This document shows, one piece after another, positions 55,767 to 64,000 of a stretch of DNA of 64,000 bases. Below the pieces are notes generated by a model, which saw only the letters and a list, made by a program, of their open reading frames with translations, made no database searches and was not told the origin of the DNA. The translations under genes were made by a program, and so were the position numbers. The stretch lies in the NCBI GenBank assembly GCA_963776205.1, contig CAVZLR010000001.1:620001-684000 (forward strand), read 5' to 3'. Every line of letters begins with the position of its first letter. The stretch's first letter is position 1. This stretch comes from UBA4459 sp963776205. Its GTDB lineage: Bacteria; Bacteroidota; Bacteroidia; Bacteroidales; F082.

Positions 55767-57023
55767 TTAGTAAACCAGTAATGTTTTTGACGTGTTTTGA
55801 TCAGAAGCCCATTTTTCCAGAAATTTCTTTTCGGCTACATCAAGAATAAAAGGGTTGTTTCTGATCACAAGAGCTTTCAAATTTTCTTTTTCAAGTAAAT
55901 CCCAGGGAAAATATTCAAGCTGGTTTTCCTGAAGATCGACTTCAGTTAAAGATTCGATTTTTGACAAATCGGGCAACGAAATTATTTTATTGTAACTCAT
56001 GTCAAGACGATCCAGGCTGGAAAGTTGGGTTATCCATTCAGGTACAATCACAAGATTGTTGTGATGGAGGTAGAGGTATTTAAGATTCTTCAGCTTGGTC
56101 ATGCTTTCGGGAAGCGCCGAAATAAAGTTATAGGAGAGAAACAATTGTTTCAGATTGGTGAGGTCGCCAATTTCATTTGGAATTTCATTTATCTGGTTGT
56201 AGTAAAAATCGAGTTCGCTCAATTTCTTCAATTTGAATATTTCGGAAGGTATCTCGGTAAATTGATTTTTGTAAAAAATAACACTCGTTAGGCTATCTAG
56301 TTTACTAAAAGTTTCGGGCAATACAGATAGTTTATTTTTTGCGAAATTTAATTTTCGTGCAGCGGTAAGCTCGTCAATATTCTCAGGTAGTTCGGATAAT
56401 TTATTCCCGGCAAGAAGTATGGTGTTTATCTTAGCTAAATACCTTACCGATCTTTTTGTCAATTTTATTTGGTTGTAGTTCAAGGTAATTTCGTTCAGGT
56501 TGTCGAGTTTAAGTAGAAGTCTGGGAATCTTTTTTATTTGATTATCCGACAAATCAAGTTGCCTGAGCTGTTTCAGTTTTCTGATCGATCGTGGAATTCG
56601 TTTAAGTTTGTTATTGCTAAGATTAACTGAAGTAATTATTGAATTTGATTTAAAATGCACCTGTTTGATTTCATTTAAAGAGAAATTAATCTTAACCAGG
56701 CTATCACTTTTAAATGTTGTTTTTGGAATTTTTTTAATCAGGTTGCTTTCTGCATCAATCACCCGAAGGTTTGTGAAGCATGAAATGTCAGGCACCTTTT
56801 CAAAATAAAGCTTACTAAAGTTGACTTTTATAGCCGAGTCACAATCAGCATTTTCCCATTCCTTTATAAGAAGCTTTCTTCTTTCGATAGCTTCATTTTT
56901 CATTTCCATCAGGTAGGACCGGGAAGCTGTATCGATATTTTTCGCCTTTATCTCTTGAACATCCTGGGCTAAAACTGAAAAGAAAATAAATAGGAACAAT
57001 GAAGTAGTAAAAGCCCTTAACAT
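55767..57023 (-). CDS. secreted leucine-rich repeat protein
   Basis: A 418-residue protein with a signal peptide (to SVLAQ) and about 13 leucine-rich repeats of 22-23 residues from about 90 to 395, pattern LKxLRQLDLSDNQIKKIPxxLLKL, as in bacterial LRR proteins of the internalin-like or plant-type short class. A cap region precedes them (IDAESNLIKKIP). No sorting domain is seen, so it may remain in the periplasm or on the surface by other means. Likely a protein-binding scaffold; partner unknown. Confidence 0.88.
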   Translation of the reverse strand: MLRAFTTSLFLFIFFSVLAQDVQEIKAKNIDTASRSYLMEMKNEAIERRKLLIKEWENADCDSAIKVNFSKLYFEKVPDISCFTNLRVIDAESNLIKKIPKTTFKSDSLVKINFSLNEIKQVHFKSNSIITSVNLSNNKLKRIPRSIRKLKQLRQLDLSDNQIKKIPRLLLKLDNLNEITLNYNQIKLTKRSVRYLAKINTILLAGNKLSELPENIDELTAARKLNFAKNKLSVLPETFSKLDSLTSVIFYKNQFTEIPSEIFKLKKLSELDFYYNQINEIPNEIGDLTNLKQLFLSYNFISALPESMTKLKNLKYLYLHHNNLVIVPEWITQLSSLDRLDMSYNKIISLPDLSKIESLTEVDLQENQLEYFPWDLLEKENLKALVIRNNPFILDVAEKKFLEKWASDQNTSKTLLVY

Positions 57024-57224
57024 AAAAATTAGTTTGTAGATGTATTATACAAAGGTTAAAAACAAAATTGTTATTTATCGGTTAACATGAAAAAATTTAT
57101 CAAACTAAAAGTTTCAGATCGTTAAGAAATTGGTTCGACATCTGTCTCGTCAGAATTCTAAATATCCCGGATTCCTTTACTATTTTAGGCTAAACCCTGC
57201 GATCATTCATTTTATTGATCTGTA

Positions 57225-57689
57225 TTACTTAAGACGGCTTACGAATGTGTCCTCCCCGTTTGATACTTTTTCGGCAAGGCTCTGAATGGATTCATCGCTT
57301 ACTAATTTTTCTATTGATTCACGGATAGGCGCAAACTGATTGTGTATCGGACATGGATTTTCGCTGTTGCACTCCTTTAATCCGATACCACAACCCGTAA
57401 AAAGATGATCTCCTTCAATAGCCGTAATAATTGTTTTTAATGTTAATTCAGGTAGATCGGCATTGAAATTAAACCCGCCACCCTTTCCTTTTAACGATTC
57501 GACAAAACCCTGTTTTGCTAACCGTTGCAATATTTTAGCTGTGTAAAACTGTGGCGCATCAATTTCATCAGCAATCTCTGCGATTCCAGGTCTGCGGCCC
57601 AATGTGTTTTGCGACTGAATGTATATCAGTCCTCTCAAAGCATATTCTGTTTCTTTTTTGAACAAATTACCGTGTTTATTTGAATACAC
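57225..57689 (-). CDS. Rrf2 family transcriptional regulator (Fe-S or NO responsive)
   Basis: A 154-residue Rrf2 protein with an N-terminal winged helix (EYALRGLIYIQSQ; QFYTAKILQRLAKQGFVESL; GKGGGFNF) and a cluster-binding Cys triad CGIGLKECNSENPC, as in NsrR/IscR-type sensors. The listed start is GTG at 57689; a TTG at 57665 giving LFKKETEYALRG fits other Rrf2 N-termini better and would sit downstream of the putative -7 box at 57689-57696. It is divergent from the ric gene, and the 20-bp inverted repeat between them is the probable operator. Likely senses NO or Fe-S status and controls ric/hemerythrin. Confidence 0.88.
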   Translation of the reverse strand: MYSNKHGNLFKKETEYALRGLIYIQSQNTLGRRPGIAEIADEIDAPQFYTAKILQRLAKQGFVESLKGKGGGFNFNADLPELTLKTIITAIEGDHLFTGCGIGLKECNSENPCPIHNQFAPIRESIEKLVSDESIQSLAEKVSNGEDTFVSRLK

Positions 57690-57717
57690 AAAAGTAGTTA
57701 AAAATAATAATCATATA

Positions 57718-57737
57718 AAAAGACCTTTTAGTCTTTT
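57718..57737 (+). promoter_or_regulatory. inverted repeat operator between the Rrf2 gene and ric
   Basis: AAAAGAC (57718-57724), 6-bp spacer, GTCTTTT (57731-57737). It lies at the -33 region of the ric promoter and at the -33 region of the divergent Rrf2 promoter, so one bound regulator could repress both. Confidence 0.5.
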
Positions 57738-57752
57738 ATTAAAAAAGTTTTA

Positions 57753-57760
57753 TACATTTG
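57753..57760 (+). promoter_or_regulatory. putative -7 element of ric
   Basis: TACATTTG, a full TAnnTTTG match, 21 bp upstream of the ric ATG at 57781. The -33 position falls inside the inverted repeat and has no exact TTG. Confidence 0.55.
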
Positions 57761-57780
57761 CATCCAGAAAACTTAAAGAA

Positions 57781-58476
57781 ATGAATGCAGAAAAAATAAA
57801 TAGTTTAACCATTGGCGAAATTGTAGCCAACGATTTCAGAACAGCCACTATATTCAAAAACAACGGTATTGACTTTTGTTGCGGGGGAAAACAAAGTATC
57901 GCATATGCATGTCAGCAAAAAGGAGTTGACATTGTAGCTTTAACAAGCCAAATTCAGGAATTAGATATAATGCCATTAAGTCCATCGCAAAACTTTAACG
58001 AATGGACACTGGGATTTCTGAGTGATTACATTGTAAATACGCACCATAAATATGTTACAAAAACACTGCCCGAACTGATGTTCTATACACAAAAAATAGC
58101 CGATGTACATGGTGATCATCATCCGGAACTCATTGAAATTGCCTCGATTTTTTCACAGATCAATACTGAATTGCTTCAGCACCTGAAGAATGAAGAGGAG
58201 GTTTTATTTCCTGCCATTAAAAAAGCGGAAGCTGACAAGGATCTAAAAGTTCGTGCAATTATTGCATCGGAAATAGAACGGATGTCAGGCGAACATGATT
58301 TTGCCGGCGGTGGTATGGATAATATCAATGTGATAAGCAAGCAATATCTTTTGCCTGAGGATGCCTGCAATACATATCGTGTAGCATTTCAGATGCTGGA
58401 ACAGTTTGAAGACGATTTACATGTGCATGTGCATCTCGAAAATAATATTCTGTATCCAAAAGCTCTGAAATTGTAA
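57781..58476 (+). CDS. ric: iron-sulfur cluster repair di-iron protein (RIC/ScdA/YtfE)
   Basis: ATG at 57781 gives 231 residues. The N-terminal ScdA_N domain holds GIDFCCGGKQSIAYAC (Cys33, Cys34, the family's CCGG), and the C-terminal hemerythrin-like domain supplies the di-iron ligands: HHKYV, HGDHHPEL, HLKNEEEVLFPAI, SGEHDFAGGGM and HVHLENNILYPKAL. Such proteins repair Fe-S centres damaged by NO or oxidants. It is regulated by the divergent Rrf2 gene in other genomes, and the nitrate reductase genes downstream explain the need for NO protection. The hemerythrin gene follows after 34 bp. Confidence 0.93.
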   Translation: MNAEKINSLTIGEIVANDFRTATIFKNNGIDFCCGGKQSIAYACQQKGVDIVALTSQIQELDIMPLSPSQNFNEWTLGFLSDYIVNTHHKYVTKTLPELMFYTQKIADVHGDHHPELIEIASIFSQINTELLQHLKNEEEVLFPAIKKAEADKDLKVRAIIASEIERMSGEHDFAGGGMDNINVISKQYLLPEDACNTYRVAFQMLEQFEDDLHVHVHLENNILYPKALKL

Positions 58477-58510
58477 TCAGCAGAAATACCAAACTTTAAA
58501 CTTAATAAAA

Positions 58511-59053
58511 ATGAATACTGCAACACAAAACCTCGAAAATGATCATGTGTATATCCTTCAACTAACTGATGTGATGGAACAAATGGTTAAAAAAGGAGCC
58601 ACTGATGTAAATCATTTAAAATCAGTTGTACATATAATAAAGAACTATGCGGATGGTCTGCATCATAAAAAAGAAGAAGACCTTTTATTCCCTTTATTTG
58701 AGCAAAGAAGTGCTAATGGTGGTTGCGGACCTGTTGGTGTGATGTTGATGGAACATAAACAAGGCAGAGAATATGTTCAGGGGATGGTCGATAATATTAT
58801 GGCATACGAAAAAGGCGATGAAGTAGCACTGAAGAAGGTCTACCAGACTATGCTTGGTTACGCTGAACTCTTAAAAAACCATATTTTTAAGGAAAACAAT
58901 ATTTTGTTCAGAATGGCAGACAATGCTTTTTCAGAGAATGATCAGAAGATGCTGCTTGAAAAATTTAATAAAATTGAAAGCGGGGCTGTGCCAGGTGATA
59001 AAATCGAAAATTTCGTTGATGCCATCAATGAATTATCAAAAAAATATTCGTAA
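58511..59053 (+). CDS. hemerythrin domain protein
   Basis: A 180-residue four-helix hemerythrin-like protein with ligand residues in NDHVYILQLTDVM, HHKKEEDLLFPLFEQR, MEHKQGREYVQGMV and HIFKENNILFRMA, the H-HxxxE-H-HxxxE order of the family. Length is near that of family members fused to nothing. It probably binds O2, NO or iron and is in operon with ric (34 bp). A strong terminator follows. Confidence 0.9.
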   Translation: MNTATQNLENDHVYILQLTDVMEQMVKKGATDVNHLKSVVHIIKNYADGLHHKKEEDLLFPLFEQRSANGGCGPVGVMLMEHKQGREYVQGMVDNIMAYEKGDEVALKKVYQTMLGYAELLKNHIFKENNILFRMADNAFSENDQKMLLEKFNKIESGAVPGDKIENFVDAINELSKKYS

Positions 59054-59101
59054 CCGAGATAACAACATACACAATTATTAATTTCCAATCCAATTTTACT
59101 T

Positions 59102-59132
59102 AAAGTCTTACTGCTCCGGATAAGACTTTTTT
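59102..59132 (+). terminator. intrinsic terminator after the ric-hemerythrin unit
   Basis: Stem AAAGTCTTA (59102-59110) / TAAGACTTT (59121-59129), 10-nt loop, T run to 59132. The rest of the spacer to 59349 is AT-rich and has no clear feature except weak promoter-like TA stretches. Confidence 0.85.
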
Positions 59133-59349
59133 ATATATCCAATATTTAATTTATATGATATAAAACATATTATTATAATTTATACATATATTCAGATATA
59201 ACACAAAAGCTTCTAGAACGCTATTTTAACATCCTTTAGAAATTGTTTTCTTAATTTAGAATAAAACTAAATTATGATGGTGCTCATATAAAGATATGAT
59301 TGGAAACATATAAATTATATTTTTACGTTCAAATCTAATTCTGTTTTTC

Positions 59350-60195
59350 ATGAAGAATTGCCAAATGAAAACAATCCTGATCATTCTTGGAATATGTATA
59401 GTGACCATGAGTAGGGCTAACGAAGGTGAGCAGCTTTTTAATAAAACATGTGCTGCCTGCCATACCATAGGAAAAGGCCGTCTGGTAGGGCCTGATCTGT
59501 TAAACATAGCCGATAAAAGAAGCCAGGAATGGCTGATTCCATTTATCAAGTCGTCTACTTCGATGATAAAAAGCGGTGATGCAGAAGCCAACGCCATTTT
59601 TAAAGAGTATAACAATCTGTTAATGCCTGATAATCCATATTCTGACGCACAAATTATCAGCATACTTGAATATATCAATCAGGGAGGAAGTGGTATTACT
59701 GGCCAGGAAGATGCCGTTGCCGTTGATATTTTAGCAGGTACAACGGTTGAAAATATCAATGCCGGACTTCGTTTATTTTCTGGAAACCAGCAATTAACAA
59801 ATGGCGGTGCAGCATGCACCTCATGCCATAAAGTGAGGGACGAGCGAATATTCAGTAGCGGAACATTAGCTAAAGATTTGAGCGAATCATTCGATGTTAT
59901 GGGCAGTGCAGGTGTGTCTGCAGTTATAAAAAACCCGCCATTCCCGGTGATGCAGGTCGCTTATAATAATCACGCTTTAACGGAGGAAGAAATAATCAAC
60001 CTGACGGCATATTTAAAATCAGTCAGCAAAGAAAGGATTTATCAAAGACCGCGTGATTTCAGTATGATTTTCGCAATTTTTGGTTTGATCGCTTTTAGTA
60101 TGATACTTATGAGCACAATCATACTTTATTTCAAACGGAAAAGGTTTCCGGTAAACCGGGAGATCATTGAAAGGCCTTCAAAAGTAATTAACTAA
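59350..60195 (+). CDS. dihaem cytochrome c, membrane anchored (NarC-like)
   Basis: A 281-residue protein with a signal segment (about 6-22), a first cytochrome c domain with CAACH (Cys34, Cys37, His38) and a second with CTSCH (Cys156, Cys159, His160), and a C-terminal membrane helix about 234-255 with positive charges on the inside (FKRKRF). A dihaem, membrane-bound cytochrome heading a nar operon has been described for Thermus (NarC). It ends 16 bp before narG and probably transfers electrons to or from the nitrate reductase on the periplasmic side. MKTILIILG at codon 6 is an alternative start. Confidence 0.82.
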   Translation: MKNCQMKTILIILGICIVTMSRANEGEQLFNKTCAACHTIGKGRLVGPDLLNIADKRSQEWLIPFIKSSTSMIKSGDAEANAIFKEYNNLLMPDNPYSDAQIISILEYINQGGSGITGQEDAVAVDILAGTTVENINAGLRLFSGNQQLTNGGAACTSCHKVRDERIFSSGTLAKDLSESFDVMGSAGVSAVIKNPPFPVMQVAYNNHALTEEEIINLTAYLKSVSKERIYQRPRDFSMIFAIFGLIAFSMILMSTIILYFKRKRFPVNREIIERPSKVIN

Positions 60196-60211
60196 GCTAA
60201 CAAATATTTTT

Positions 60212-63200
60212 ATGAGTTGGATCAAAGATTTAATCTCACCAAAAACCCGCCAGTGGGAAGAATTTTACAGGAACAGGTACCAGCATGATAAAGTAGTAAG
60301 AAGCACCCACGGTGTAAACTGTACAGGTGGCTGTAGTTGGAATATTCATGTAAAAGACGGCATTGTGGTTTGGGAAACCCAGGCTCTTGATTATCCATTG
60401 TTGGAAAAATCACTTCCGCCCTACGAACCAAGAGGCTGCCAGCGGGGAATATCATTTTCATGGTATTTGTATAGCCCAATCCGGGTAAAATACCCCATGA
60501 TCCGTGGTGCGTTGTTAGATGCTTTCAATGAAGAAAAAGCCAAAACCGGTGATGCGCTTCAGGCATGGGAGAATATTCAAACCAATCCCGAAACCAGGAA
60601 GCGTTATCAAACCGCAAGAGGCAAAGGCGGTCTAAGGCGTGTTAGCTGGGGCGAGGCATTGGAAATTATCGCCGCTTCTAATATTTATACAACCAAAAAA
60701 TATGGTCCTGACAGGCTGGTTGGATTTTCACCCATCCCCGCCATGTCAATGTTAAGCTACGCTGCCGGATCACGATTTCTACAGTTGATGGGTGGCGTAA
60801 ACCTTAGTTTTTACGATTGGTATTGCGATTTACCAAACTCATTTCCTGAAATTTGGGGTGAGCAAACCGATGTAGCCGAAAGTGCCGACTGGTACAATTC
60901 AAAATTTATCGCGTGTATGGGAGCCAACCTCGGCATGACCCGTACCCCGGATGTTCATTTCTTTTCCGAATCGCGCCACAATGGAACAAAAACAGTTGTT
61001 TTCTCACCAGATTTCAACATGGTAGCCAAATATGCCGATAAATGGGTGCCCGTCCATGCGGGACAGGATGGCGCATTTTGGATGGCAGTGGTACATGTAA
61101 TTTTAAAAGAATATCACCACGATAAACAAACTCCTTATTTTATTGATTATACAAAACGCTATACCGATAGCCCTTTTTTAGTTGAAGTTGTTGAGCAGGA
61201 TGGGAAACTGGTTCCGGGTCAAATGTTGAGAGCCGGGAAAGTAAACAAGTACAAAGACATTGAAAATGGTGAGTGGAAATTCCTGAATATTGATTCCAAA
61301 ACAGGTGATCTGGTGTGCCCCGGTGGAAGTTCTGGACACAGGTGGGATGGAAAAGATGGCAACTGGAATATGAAATTTGAAGATGCTGAAACAGGCAAAG
61401 CCTACGATCCTGTTCTTACTTTACTTGAAAAAAATGATGAAGTCCTTCAACTAGAGTTTGTTGAATATGGAAAAAGTATTAGCGCCCAAAGAGGCGTACC
61501 TGTCAGGCATATCAAAACTGCTGACGGAATCGTAAAAATAACCACCGTTTATGACCTTACCATGGCCCAGTATGGAGTTGACCGAGGTTTGGATGGAGAT
61601 TATCCTGCTTCTTACGATGAAAAAGAAGCTGCTTATACACCTGCATGGCAGGAAATTTTTACAGGAATCGGCCCAAAAACAGTTCTTCAATTTGCCCGTG
61701 AATGGAGCAGGACTGCCGAAACAACAAACGGTAAATGCAGCATCATCATTGGTGCAGGTATCAACCACTGGTATCATAATAACCTCATTTACCGGGCCGG
61801 AACTATGGCGTTGATGCTGACCGGTTGTATTGGTGTAAACGGTGGTGGGATGAACCATTATGTGGGCCAGGAAAAACTGGCACCTACCGATTCATGGGCA
61901 ACAATCATGTCTGGTAAAGACTGGCAGGGTCCTCCCCGATTGCAGCAAACACCTATCTGGCACTATATGAACTCCGACCAATGGCGTTACGATGGCAACC
62001 AGGCCGATTACAATACGGTACCAAAAAACGACCTTTCAGGAATGCATTCAGCTGATATGACCGTGAAAGCGGTGCGCAATGGTTGGATGCCTTTCTATCC
62101 GCAATACAACAAAAACAATTTTGAAATTGTAACTGATGCTGAAAAAGCAGGTGCTAAAACTGATGATGAAATCAAAAAATATGTCGTTGAAAAACTAAAA
62201 AGCAAAGAACTTCTGCATGCGGTAGCAGAGCCAGATGAAGAAGTTAATTTTCCCCGCGTTTGGTATATCTGGCGTGGCAATGCCATTGGAGGAAGTGCCA
62301 AAGGACATGAATTTTTCTTAAAGCATTATCTGGGAACGCACACCAATTCAATAGCTGATGAGGTAGCCGATCAATTTGTAAAAGATGTGAAATGGCGAAG
62401 CGAAAGTCCTAAAGGAAAAATGGATCTCATTGTCAACCTGAACTTCAGGATGGATACCTCCGCTTTGTATTCTGACATTATTCTTCCTGCAGCCTCATGG
62501 TACGAGAAAACCGACCTAAACAGTACCGATATGCACTCTTTTATCCATCCGTTGGCAGCAGCTATTGATCCGGTGTGGGAATCGAAAAGTGACTGGGTGA
62601 TTTTTAGAGAAATTGCAAGGGTTACCAGTGAACTGGCTAAAACCCATTTTAACAAACCGGTCAAAGACATCGTCAATACACCGATTTCACACGATAGTGC
62701 CGGTGAAATTTCCCAGCGTGACATTAAAGACTGGAGCAAAGGTGAATGCGAACCGGTTCCGGGTAAAAGCATGCACGGGCTTGTTGTTGTTGAACGTGAT
62801 TATACTAAGGTCTATGATAAGTTTATCAGGTTGGGTCCAAATATGAAAAATGGATTGGGAGCTCACGGAAGCAGCTATGATTGTGCAGATTTTTATGAAC
62901 AAATGCTGGATGACCGGGATCATGTAAGCTCGTTTGAAGGCAATGAATATCCTTCTATTTATGAAGATGAAGAAGCGGCAAATGCAGTTCTTCATTTGTC
63001 AAGCCTAACGAATGGCGAGTTAGCTCACCGGGCCTACAAACGCGCAGAAAAAAAGACCGGCCTGTCACTTTGCGATCTCTCCGAAGGCAATAAAAATGTC
63101 AGGATGAACTACAAGGACCTGCAAGCGAAACCTCATCGTTATATCAATTCACCGGTATGGTCAGGCTTGCTTACTGACGGCAGGGCTTATTCAGCTTACA

Positions 63201-63823
63201 CCTACAATGTGGAACGCCTGGTTCCCTGGCGCACACTTACAGGCCGTCAGCATTTCTATCTGGATCACGAAGGATACATCAAGTTTGGAGAACATTTACC
63301 CACTTATAAACCATCTCCAAGGCCGGAAGCTTATGGTGAGTTACGCAAAACCGTAGCAACCGGAAAAGCAAAAATGCTGAATGTGCTTACGCCTCATGGA
63401 AAATGGCATATCCACTCCACGTATGGTGATACATTAAGAATGTTGACCCTTTCAAGAGGGATGGAACCCTGTTGGCTAAGTGAGGAAGATGCTGCTGAAT
63501 TAGGAATAAAAGATAACGACTGGGTAGAAGTCTTCAATGACAATGGGGTGTATTCCACAAGGGCTTGCGTAAGTGCCAGGATACCAAAAGGTGTATGTTT
63601 TGTATATCATGCGGTGGAACGCACTTACTCAACCCCAAAATCTCAGATAAGAGGTGGAAAACGTTCAGGTATGAACAATAGTTTTACACGTGTTCATCTC
63701 AAACCAAACCTGATGGTTGGTGGCTATGGACAGTTTACATACCATTTCAATTACTGGGGTCCAGTGGGAGTAAATCGTGACACCTTTGTTTTGGTTCAGA
63801 AAATGGACAAAGTAGAATTTTAA
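60212..63823 (+). CDS. narG: respiratory nitrate reductase alpha subunit
   Basis: A 1203-residue molybdoenzyme of the NarG type (E. coli 1247). The FS0 cluster ligands are in HGVNCTGGCSWNI with His33, Cys37, Cys41, and GCQRG with Cys76. SFYDWYCDLPNSFPEIWGEQ contains the conserved Asp expected to ligate molybdenum. WRGNAIGGSAKGHEF and the C-terminal molybdopterin-binding SQIRGGKRSGMNNSFTRVHL are present. No twin-arginine signal is seen at the N-terminus (MSWIKDLISPKTRQWEEF), so the active site is cytoplasmic, as in NarGHI enzymes. All key residues present; a nitrite oxidoreductase-like direction is less likely in this group. Confidence 0.96.
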   Translation: MSWIKDLISPKTRQWEEFYRNRYQHDKVVRSTHGVNCTGGCSWNIHVKDGIVVWETQALDYPLLEKSLPPYEPRGCQRGISFSWYLYSPIRVKYPMIRGALLDAFNEEKAKTGDALQAWENIQTNPETRKRYQTARGKGGLRRVSWGEALEIIAASNIYTTKKYGPDRLVGFSPIPAMSMLSYAAGSRFLQLMGGVNLSFYDWYCDLPNSFPEIWGEQTDVAESADWYNSKFIACMGANLGMTRTPDVHFFSESRHNGTKTVVFSPDFNMVAKYADKWVPVHAGQDGAFWMAVVHVILKEYHHDKQTPYFIDYTKRYTDSPFLVEVVEQDGKLVPGQMLRAGKVNKYKDIENGEWKFLNIDSKTGDLVCPGGSSGHRWDGKDGNWNMKFEDAETGKAYDPVLTLLEKNDEVLQLEFVEYGKSISAQRGVPVRHIKTADGIVKITTVYDLTMAQYGVDRGLDGDYPASYDEKEAAYTPAWQEIFTGIGPKTVLQFAREWSRTAETTNGKCSIIIGAGINHWYHNNLIYRAGTMALMLTGCIGVNGGGMNHYVGQEKLAPTDSWATIMSGKDWQGPPRLQQTPIWHYMNSDQWRYDGNQADYNTVPKNDLSGMHSADMTVKAVRNGWMPFYPQYNKNNFEIVTDAEKAGAKTDDEIKKYVVEKLKSKELLHAVAEPDEEVNFPRVWYIWRGNAIGGSAKGHEFFLKHYLGTHTNSIADEVADQFVKDVKWRSESPKGKMDLIVNLNFRMDTSALYSDIILPAASWYEKTDLNSTDMHSFIHPLAAAIDPVWESKSDWVIFREIARVTSELAKTHFNKPVKDIVNTPISHDSAGEISQRDIKDWSKGECEPVPGKSMHGLVVVERDYTKVYDKFIRLGPNMKNGLGAHGSSYDCADFYEQMLDDRDHVSSFEGNEYPSIYEDEEAANAVLHLSSLTNGELAHRAYKRAEKKTGLSLCDLSEGNKNVRMNYKDLQAKPHRYINSPVWSGLLTDGRAYSAYTYNVERLVPWRTLTGRQHFYLDHEGYIKFGEHLPTYKPSPRPEAYGELRKTVATGKAKMLNVLTPHGKWHIHSTYGDTLRMLTLSRGMEPCWLSEEDAAELGIKDNDWVEVFNDNGVYSTRACVSARIPKGVCFVYHAVERTYSTPKSQIRGGKRSGMNNSFTRVHLKPNLMVGGYGQFTYHFNYWGPVGVNRDTFVLVQKMDKVEF

Positions 63824-63833
63824 AAAGAAAAAC

Positions 63834-64000
63834 ATGGATATAAGATCACAGATTTCAATGGTGTTTCATCTCGATAAATGCATCGGATGTCATACTTGTT
63901 CTATCGCATGTAAAAATATCTGGACTGACCGCAAAGGAGCTGAATATATGTGGTGGAACAATGTAGAAACCAAACCCGGTACAGGTTATCCAAGCAAATG
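63834..64000 (+). CDS. narH: nitrate reductase beta subunit, 5' part only
   Basis: The window ends 55 codons into narH: MDIRSQISMVFHLDKCIGCH, then TCSIACKNIWTDRKGAEYMW, with the first Fe-S ligands Cys16, Cys19, Cys22 and Cys26 and the NarH-specific NIWTxRxGxEYMWWNNVETKPG sequence. The start is 10 bp after narG. Confidence 0.95.
   Translation, partial: MDIRSQISMVFHLDKCIGCHTCSIACKNIWTDRKGAEYMWWNNVETKPGTGYPSK

Noticed and set aside
57619..57780. 54-codon N-terminal extension of ric
   Set aside because: It would run through the Rrf2 gene start, the operator and the promoter; the conserved ScdA_N domain begins just after the ATG at 57781.

Overview
The window reads as chromosomal DNA of an AT-rich member of the Bacteroidota, probably a facultatively anaerobic Bacteroidales or Marinilabiliales relative. 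The evidence is the promoter type (TTG, about 19-20 bp, TAnnTTTG), the near absence of Shine-Dalgarno sequences, type IX secretion (T9SS) sorting domains of both classes (type A on an M1 peptidase, type B on a giant adhesin), PorP/SprF and DUF4249 proteins, and a Na+-pumping methylmalonyl-CoA decarboxylase operon.

Layout. 1-5.0 kb (minus): mce, mmdA, oadG-like, biotin carrier, mmdB, udk and a cut-off DUF1289 gene, i.e. propionate-type fermentation coupled to a sodium pump. 5.0-22.1 kb (plus): two tandem promoters, a long repeat-bearing leader, a small secreted protein, a giant SprB-like adhesin with 32 tandem 231-bp units that appear identical, then PorP/SprF and OmpA-family partners. From the adhesin C-terminus to the end of ompA the reading frames are broken by many single-base indels. 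22.05-22.25 kb: a free-standing unit of promoter, about 170 nt of foldable RNA and a strong terminator, which is a candidate small RNA. 22.3-27.6 kb (minus): ispG, fructosamine kinase family, FMN-binding protein plus porin, and an ATP-cone/PD-(D/E)XK nuclease. 27.7-30.0 kb (plus): two c-type cytochrome lipoproteins and a DUF5777-like barrel. 30-32.6 kb: a small secreted protein, then glnS directly followed by tRNA-Gln(CUG). 32.9-40.8 kb: secreted hydrolases, an M1 peptidase, lipoproteins, an alpha/beta hydrolase and a methyltransferase, two of them frameshifted. 40.9-53.5 kb: an NtrB/NtrC-type pair divergent from a MacA-like adaptor, an ABC ATPase and FtsX/MacB-type permeases, with one permease frameshifted and a relic tail of another. 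53.6-57.0 kb: DUF4249 lipoprotein, CPBP protease and a leucine-rich repeat protein. 57.2-64 kb: Rrf2 regulator, RIC/ScdA di-iron repair protein, hemerythrin, a dihaem cytochrome c, narG and the start of narH. This is a nitrate respiration locus next to NO/Fe-S stress genes.

The most unusual element is the SprB-like adhesin: 61 percent of its 4009 residues are one 77-residue unit repeated 32 times with no visible variation, while a second seven-copy array in the same gene is well diverged. The dense one-base indels just downstream, with codons otherwise preserved, look more like uncorrected long-read consensus errors than gene decay; raw reads would decide. The RNA candidate at 22.08-22.25 kb, the leader repeats upstream of the adhesin, the permease relic and the shared operator between Rrf2 and ric are the other points to examine.
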